A stretch of 64,000 bases of DNA from Lepus europaeus. Taxonomy: Eukaryota; Chordata; Mammalia; Lagomorpha; Leporidae. The stretch covers positions 67,362,468 through 67,426,467 of the forward strand of contig NC_084838.1 in NCBI RefSeq assembly GCF_033115175.1, written 5' to 3'. Shown here piece after piece: positions 57,717 to 64,000 of this stretch. The first letter of the stretch is position 1; every line of letters begins with the position of its first letter. The notes beneath the pieces are model-generated. The model was not told the DNA's origin. It did not search any database and saw nothing but the letters and a program-made list of their open reading frames with translations. A program made the position numbers and the translations under genes.

Positions 57717-59520
57717 ACTATGCAACTGATAAAGGATTAATAACCAGAATCTACAAAGAGATCAAGAAACTCCAAAACAACAAAACAAACAATGCAGTCA
57801 AGATAAGAGACAAGGACTTAAGCAGACATTTTTCAAAAGAGGAAATCCAAATGACCAACAGACACATGAAAAAATGTTCAGAATCTCTAGCTGTCAGGGA
57901 AATGCAAATCAAAACCACAATGAGGTTTCCCCTCACCCCAGTTAAAGTGGCCCTCATACAGAATTCAACAAACAACAAATGATGGAGAAGATTTGGGGAA
58001 AAGAGCACCCTAACCCACTGATGGTGGGAATGTAAACTGGTACAGCCACAATGGAAAACAGTATGGAGATACCTCAGAAATCTGAATACAGACCTACCAT
58101 ATGATCCAGCCATTCCATTCCTGGGAATTTACCCAAGGGAAATTAAATCAGTATATAAAAGAGCTATCTGTACTGCCATGTTTATTGCAGCTCAATTTAT
58201 AATAGCCAAGACATGGAATCAACCTAAATGCCCATCAACTGAAGACTGGATAAAGAAATTGTGGAATATGTACACTGTGGAATACTACACAGCCGTAAAA
58301 GAATAATGAATTCCTGTCATTTGCAACAACAGGAGCAAGCTGGAAAACTTCACACTTAATGAAATAACCCAGTCCCAAAGAGACAAACACCATATGTTCT
58401 CCCTGATTTGAGAGAATTAATAGTGCTCCTAAAATGAAAGCTATAGAAGTAAAATCAACACTTTTAGAATCAATTTCTTGAATAGTCCTTGTCCTGTCAA
58501 GGTACAGTTTATTATTGCTACTTTTTATTTTTTTCTTTGTTTTCTTTCTTTTTCTTTTCTCTTCTTCATACTATATGTTGAACTCTTTATGTAACATAGA
58601 GTTAATCATATGTAGATTAGGTCAATTGGAAGAAGATTCCAGTAAAAAATAAGAGGGGGAATAAGAGAAGGAGGAGGTAGTCTATAACTATAAAGCAGTG
58701 TAGTTCTGCATACAGTCCTACAGACTTACTTCTAAGGGCACAATCTAAAAACTTGTCATGGGACTCCAAACCCATTAAAATCAGTGGTATAAATGCCATC
58801 TTAACTGTTAAAATGATCACATTAAATGTTAAAGTCAACATATAGATAGGTTTTATAAAAGTGATCATATAAATAACATCAAGTGCCTGGCAATAGTAAT
58901 AGACAGAATCAAAAGGGAAGGAAAGTCCAATATGGGAAGCAGTCCACACAGCAGACTCCTAGAATGACATTCACTGTAAATAATACACTGACCTCAAAAT
59001 CAACTCTTAAGACTTCCTGGTCTGGCTGAAAGGCCTGTGAGAGCATTTCAGGCATGGAAAGCCAGGACTCTGTGACAAAAAGTATCCTACACGGAGGATC
59101 TATGTGAGACCTCAGTGGAAACAAAGGGCCATCAAAGAAGGATGTACTTTTCTCTGGAGGGAAGAGAATATCCACTTTGCTTATGGCTGTGTCCAAATAC
59201 TGATGGAGTCTATGGTCACAAAAGACTTCCATAGCCTTGGTAGTCCATAACAAGAGCTTTGGGTTATCACTGACATCATAAATAAGAGTGTTAATTGTTA
59301 AAGGAACAACAGAAGTCACTGTGCACTTACTGCTCATGTAGGACCTCTGTCCTTAATGAGTTGTAATATGAGAATCAACTGCAAATCCTGTTCTCAAAAT
59401 GTACTCTATATGTTATGTATGTGTGGGGGGGTGCAAACTGTTGAAATATTGTGCTTAACATGGAGTTGGTTATCTGCATATAAAATCAAACTAAAAATGA
59501 ACTATAATGAAGAAAGTGAT

Positions 59521-59568
59521 GGGAGAGGGAGAGGGAGGTAGGGTGGGAGTTGGCGTGGGAGGTGGGTT
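59521..59568 (+). repeat. G-rich tract in L1 3' UTR
   Basis: GGGAGAGGGAGAGGGAGG, then TAGGGTGGGAG and GTGGGAGGTGGG, contains at least four G3 runs with short spacers, fitting the G-quadruplex consensus. A polypurine tract near the 3' end is a known feature of mammalian L1 3' UTRs. Confidence 0.75.
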
Positions 59569-60036
59569 GTACCTATGAAAAATGCATTCATTAAATAAAA
59601 ACTTTTAAAAAAAGAAATGATAAATGTTTAATTTCTGAGGTTGTCATAAGACATGTGGAAGACTCTACATTGCTCTTATGAATTAATTACTCTGGAGGGA
59701 GCTAGCAGCCATGTTGTAAGAACACTCAAGCAGTCCTACAGAGAAGTTAACAAGACAGAGAGCTGAGGCCTCATGCTAATAGCAAGCACCAACTCATCGT
59801 CTAGGTGAGTGAGCAAACCCTCTCACCTTAGTAAAGCCTTAGATGACTGAAGACCCAGCCAACACTGCTGGTGCAACCTCATGAGAGAACAGGAATAAGA
59901 GTCACCCAGTTAATCTGCCCCCAAATTCCCAACTCACAGAATGTGGTTGGTAATATTTGTGTGCTTTTTTTCTTTTTAAAAAAATAGTCACTAAGTTTTG
60001 GGAGAATTTGTTTTGTGGCAAGAGAGCACTAATATA

Positions 60037-60660
60037 ATTCATTTGGTTGCTATTCTCATTTTATAAGTGAAAAACAGTCCTAAGGAAACTATAATGTTTA
60101 TAAATGTGAGGACCCCAAAGAAAAGAACACCAAGAAAATCAATGAAAGCACTCAGATTAAAACTGAGACCTGTTAGGTTACAAAGCCGTACATCATACAT
60201 ATATATTCTAGAAGAGGGAAAATAGAAGTCATTCTTAAACGATTTCTCATCTTCCCCAAGCAGCCATTTCATGTGTTGTCCCTTTCCTACAACCCCAGAA
60301 AAGTAAACAGAAAGCAATGATTCTGTCATTCTCATAGTTCAAACAAATTGAATAATGCCAGTTTCATATGTTGCAAACTGATAGAAGATATTTCTTTAGC
60401 AAATGCCAGCTTTTCCTGTGATAAAACATGAAGGCTGTAATGTATTTATTGTTTTTGCAAGGTTTTGAAATGGAAGAAAAGTGCCTCCAAGAATGATGCT
60501 CGGTAAACATTAAATTAATAAATATCCCTTATGTTAAATTCACAAATAATGATGGAATTTAAAAAAAGAGAGTGGGAAAAAATGATACAATTAAAAGGTG
60601 AGAATGGAAATACATATGTCTATCAGTATGATTATAACAGGGAGCATTGTGTAATTACAA
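60037..60660. other. Intergenic DNA, no gene seen
   Basis: No recognisable exon or repeat. A 98-codon antisense frame (60039-60335) lacks known motifs. Confidence 0.5.
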
Positions 60661-61160
60661 GGAACCTTCAATGAGTTCATGGAAAAATTAGTATTATGAA
60701 AAGCTATTCATTAATTTCTTTTTTTGCAAAAGAAACACCTTTTCATTCAATTTTCCATTAACTTTTTTTTTCTTTTTTTTTTTTTTAATTTTTTTTTTTT
60801 TTTTTGACAGGCAGAATGGATAGTGAGAGAGAGAGACAGAGAGAAAGGTCTTCCTTTTGCCGTTGGTTCACCCTCCAATGGCCGCCGCGGTAGGCGCGCT
60901 GCGACCTGCGCATCGCGCTGATCCGATGGCAGGAGCCAGGTGCTTATCCTGGTCTCCCATGGGGTGCAGGGCCCAAGCACTTGGGCCATCCTCCACTGCA
61001 CTCCCTGGCCACGCAGAGAGCTGGCCTGGAAGAGGGGCAACCGGGACAGGATCGGTGCCCCGACCGGGACTAGAACCCGGTGTGCCGGCGCCGCAAGGCG
61101 GAGGATTAGCCTAGTGAGCCGCGGCGCCGGCCTCCATTAACTTTTTAAGTCCATCATACC
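60661..61160. mobile_element. Palindromic mariner-like MITE, copy 4, split by a SINE
   Basis: The left arm AACCTTCAATGAGTTCATGG and the right arm TTTTTGCAAAAGAAACACC to CCATTAACTTTTTAAGTCC are the family's inverted ends. A young C repeat has inserted into the right arm (60768-61133). Confidence 0.6.
60768..61133 (-). mobile_element. C-repeat SINE, young type
   Basis: Minus-strand copy with long T runs, GACAGGCAGAATGGATAGTG, a very CpG-rich body and a head ending GAGCCGCGGCGCCGGCC. The perfect 13-bp duplication CCATTAACTTTTT is at 60755-60767 and 61134-61146. CpG retention suggests that it is among the youngest copies here. Confidence 0.95.
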
Positions 61161-63094
61161 TTGTTTACTTTGTTGCCTTGTCTATTTTTCCTTGTCCTTT
61201 GCTACCCTTTTCTTATTGTACTTTCCAAAACTTTGCCCTAATGAATGCTACAAAGAAATTGTTCACCCAACTACCACCCTCTGCATTTCTCTATGGCTGA
61301 CATAAAAATACACATGTCTTGGCTGTCCTCTGTCCGTGCACCAAAGCCTATCAAACAAGATCTGCTACCCTACACTGGAATGAGACTGTATGCCTGTGGA
61401 TGTGTGTGTTGTGACCTGACGTCCTCTATCCAGTTGGCATTTTTGGGGGCAGCTCCGGTCAATTCTGCTGTGATTCATTACTCTCTCTTCTACTTCCCAG
61501 CGCAGCCACTTTAAGATTATTTCTTCACTTTATTTGTTTCTAGAATGTTAAAATCAGAACCCTAATGGAAAGAGCAGATCCATGTGAGCTACACAAAACA
61601 TGAAGTCGAAATCAAATTTTAACCAGCAACACAGGGGACAAGTAGGAAAAGAAACTATTGTTCATGTGGACAAACTCCAGAGATCCTCAAAATGCCCAAT
61701 AGTTCTGGTTAGAAAACAAGATCTTCAGAAAACAAATATCACATAGGAAATAATGGCTTAATACCACGTTTTCTTAGTTCTTTTAACCACTGCACTCCTA
61801 GTATAAAAGGAGATGTGTAAAGTGGAAATACAATTGAGCTGGATGATATTGGTACAAGCTCTGCCAATAGCTAGTCATGTAATCTTGGCAAGTGTTTTCT
61901 TTTCTCTTACTTACTCTTCTTTAAGAGACGGTGGTTTGATTATAAAATTCCTAAAGTCATTTTCTGCCTTCACATATTTTTGATTTTAAGAATGTGAAGA
62001 TCTTTGAGGAAGGAACCACAGTTGAATGAAAATTACAGAAAACAGGTTCAATAAGGGGAAAGAAAAAGTAATTAGATTATAAAAATGAATGGTGTTCATT
62101 TTCATGGTGGGATTTTTTTTTCCAAAGATGAAAAATCAGCTAGGTTCACTCTTCACCTTGGTCAGGATGAGAGGAAATGAGTTTTTTCCCTGAGGTTAGC
62201 TTTTTGGGGACTTCCTTGGCTGCACTGGATGCCCGAAGTATAATAGGTATTGAAGAAGACAGGGAAGAGCCCCTTTTAAAGTCATTTTCAAGGAGCATAT
62301 GTAATTATCTCTTCAACATCCCATTCCAAGCAGAAAAAAAAAAAAAAAACAAAAACAGGTGGATGACTCATTGACTCTTTGATTTCATGTTTCACAGACT
62401 GTATTTGACATAAGAGATTAAAATCCCTATTTTAACTTTTATTTCCTTCTTCTTTCACTATCCATCTGCTGTCTCCTCCACTGAAGCTCTTAGTGCTTGA
62501 GAGTATAAGACAGATGATCAAAAGACAATTGAAAAACAGGATGGTAAGTGCCATAGACCTCAGTATGCTGGAAAATGTTCAGCAGCTGGCTCAAAGCCGG
62601 GGTGGGGTACTTTGATTTATAGTGCTTGCTAATTGTCTTGGTGTAAATATTTCCACTGAGAATGATTTCAGGGAACAAAGATAGCATCAACTGGCTGAAA
62701 AATTCCTGAAAATTTATGAAAATTGCTTGTTTGAAGTAATATAAGCCAGCTGTAACACACCACAGAATAGGTATTAGCAAAGTGATTTAGAAGTGCACAA
62801 GTAACTCTGCCAGGATGAGCTAAGTTGTCTAAAACTAGGCTAGTAAATGGCAGAGGAAGGAATAGATAAAGAGATAAGAGTGAATTAGTGACTTAAATAA
62901 TTTTCTATCTTAGAGTACTGGGTTTGTGGTAGGAAATAAGAATAGAAGACAGGATGAGGTATGTTGTAGAGTTAGGACTTCATTCATAGAAATATATCTG
63001 TCCCCAATTGAATCTAAATTTCTGGGGAAAAAAAAAGAATCTGGCTTAACTGCCTCTGATCCAGTATCTAGCCCTTACCCAAACACCTGTGGCA
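61161..63094. other. Intergenic DNA, no gene seen
   Basis: No recognisable exon, RNA gene or named repeat. Short open frames (for example 61245-61514 and 62490-62780 antisense) have no known similarity or splice context. Confidence 0.5.
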
Positions 63095-63620
63095 ATGGAT
63101 GTGGTGTCTTAGTCCATGTTGTGTTGCTGTAACAAAATATCTGAGGCTGGGTGCTTCATTTAAAAACAGGCTTTTTAGCTCATATATCTGGAGAGATAAG
63201 AGCATGGTGTCAGCATCAGCTTCTAGGGAGAGACTCACAGAGGACTGCATCACATAGCAGGCATGCAAAAGAGAGAGAGAGAGAGAGAGACACTCAGGAC
63301 TCAGACTCTCATAGGTCAAGAGAAGATGCAAGAGACTAGGCAGGTGCCAGGTTCACTCTTTCATAAAAATCATTCTCATAGAAACAAATCCACATTTACA
63401 AGACCAAACCAACTGCACAAGAACATCATTATTCCATTCATAAGGGCAGCCATGACCTAATCAGCTCCCACACTGAATTTTGAAGACTTAGAATGAAAAA
63501 ATATTGCAAAATGTCCCACCATCGTTTAATATCATAGCAATGGGGACCATTATGCCAGCACATGAGCCCATGGAGAACAAACAATATCCATACCATAGTA
63601 GAAGTCATGGACAAGGAAAA
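63095..63620 (-). mobile_element. MaLR-type LTR (MLT1/MST-like), antisense
   Basis: GTCTTAGTCCATGTTGTGTTG, AACAAAATATCTGAGGCTGG, a (GA)n at about 63271-63291, CCATTCATAAGGGCAGCCATG and ACCTAATCAGCTCCCACAC follow an antisense MaLR LTR. No internal sequence is attached. Confidence 0.7.
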
Positions 63621-63759
63621 CCAAATATAAACTAGCTTTAGGGAGACAAAAGAGTGAATGTATGAGTGGCAATACTCACAAAAAAAGACCACAGCAGTTG
63701 GGTATTCTCTAAGGTGTCTAGTACAGATTGAAAGGGAGAAGAAATGTTAGGGAAGATTT

Positions 63760-64000
63760 GGGCCGGCGCCGTGGCTCAACAGGCTAATCCTCTGCCTTGC
63801 TGCACCGGCACACTGGGTTCTAGTCCCGGTCGGGGCACTGGATTCTGTCCTGGTTGCCCCTCTTCCAGGCCAGCTCTCTGCTATGGCCCGGGAGTGCAGT
63901 GGAGGATGGCCCAAGTGCTTGGGCCCTGCACCCCATGGGAGACCAGGAGAAGCACCTGGCTCCTGGCTTTGGATCAGCGTGGTGTGCCGGCTGCGGCGGC
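63760..64000 (+). mobile_element. C-repeat SINE, young type, cut by the window end
   Basis: The CpG-rich head GGGCCGGCGCCGTGGCTCAAC is followed by A box TGGCTCAACAGG, B box GGTTCTAGTCC at 63816-63826 and the body up to the (CT)n-proximal GTGCCGGCTGCGGCGGC at the window edge. The tail and right duplication lie outside. Confidence 0.92.

Larger units (their letters stand above)
54229..58411 (+). pseudogene. L1 ORF2 (endonuclease-reverse transcriptase), broken
   Basis: ORF2 normally provides AP-like endonuclease, reverse transcriptase and a Cys-rich C-terminus. The start at 54229 reads MAGKRHYFTTVTLNVNGLNS, with the endonuclease block LQETHL intact. Frame breaks follow near 54515 and 54940. The later endonuclease block reads RDFNTP, but the SKIDH-type motif has His in place of the usual Asp (SRIHH). 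The reverse transcriptase is open at 55917-56414 ([25 protein letters not shown]), but its catalytic box reads FADG where FADD is expected. A frameshift follows near 56360. The frame is then split by a solo LTR at 57342-57716. In the Cys-rich region a TGA (58019-58021) replaces the first Cys before WWECK. The end, KHHMFSLI then TGA at 58409, matches the usual L1 ORF2 terminus. Confidence 0.92.
52551..59613 (+). mobile_element. Near full-length lagomorph L1 (LINE-1), defective
   Basis: This contains a 5' UTR (about 52551-53200), ORF1 (53201-54159), ORF2 (54229-58411), a roughly 1.2-kb 3' UTR with a G-rich tract, AATAAA at 59594-59599 and a short A-rich end. GAAATGATAA at 52540-52549 and 59614-59623 is the target duplication. 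The body is about 6.7 kb after removing the LTR at 57342-57716. Both ORFs carry stops and frameshifts, so it cannot mobilise itself. Confidence 0.9.
52430..60036 (+). mobile_element. MaLR-type LTR split by an L1
   Basis: The left part 52430-52550 (CTTTGTGTAGTCCCTACCC, AATATTGTGGAAATGATAAT) and the right part 59614-60036 (TTTCTGAGGTTGTCATAAGAC, AGCAGCCATGTTGTAAGAAC, CAACCTCATGAGAGAACAGG, CACTAAGTTTTGGGAGAATTTG) are collinear halves of one old LTR. The 7 kb between them is an inserted L1. No retroviral gene is attached. Confidence 0.7.

Noticed and set aside
58909-59337. 142-codon antisense frame
   Set aside because: It lies entirely in the L1 3' UTR, is on the wrong strand for L1 proteins and has no recognisable domain.

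Overview
The window is vertebrate nuclear DNA from a lagomorph, most likely the European rabbit (Oryctolagus cuniculus). The main evidence is about thirty-five copies of the tRNA-derived C-repeat SINE, a family restricted to lagomorphs. Each copy has a pol III A/B-box head, a (CT)n stretch and an AAATAAAT-rich tail, and many have perfect target-site duplications. The rest of the repeats fit a mammal: MIR, L2, ancient L1/HAL1, MER5, Tigger1, MaLR-type LTRs, and a lagomorph-type L1. Bacterial features such as operons, CRISPR arrays or Shine-Dalgarno sites are absent. Almost every open frame longer than 60 codons is a by-product of a repeat.

One protein-coding gene is recognisable: DMAC1 (TMEM261), on the + strand at 29830-30976. 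It has two coding exons, canonical splice sites, a 112-residue product, a GC-rich promoter with an ACTACAATTCCC-type (ZNF143/THAP11) element, and an AATAAA signal at 31165. The product is an inner-mitochondrial-membrane assembly factor for the distal membrane arm of respiratory complex I. No second gene shares its promoter in any way I can see.

Layout: 1-29 kb is AT-rich intergenic DNA with SINEs, an ancient L1 (6.1-7.4 kb, minus), a HAL1-like element (9-11.1 kb), L2, a cluster of MIRs (16.1-17.0 kb), MaLR LTR remnants and a Tigger1 DNA transposon (27-29.2 kb). DMAC1 lies at 29.6-31.2 kb. From 31.2 to 52 kb come a second, internally deleted Tigger1, MLT1-like and other LTRs, two long L2 copies (36.8-37.6 and 42.6-43.4 kb), and a C repeat carrying a roughly 190-bp purine tract (40.8-41.0 kb). 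From 52.4 to 60.0 kb there is a three-layer nest: an old MaLR-type LTR split by a near full-length L1, which is itself split inside ORF2 by a 375-bp solo LTR with a 6-bp target duplication. From 60 to 64 kb there are another palindromic MITE split by a young SINE, an antisense MaLR LTR, and a young C repeat cut by the window end.

I found no evidence of a new gene system. The structures most worth a second look are a 356-bp imperfect palindrome at 3049-3404, a palindromic mariner-like family in four copies, the solo LTR with duplicated U3 blocks inside the L1, and the DMAC1 promoter element. Repeat family names come from recognition by eye, so exact subfamily and boundary calls are approximate.
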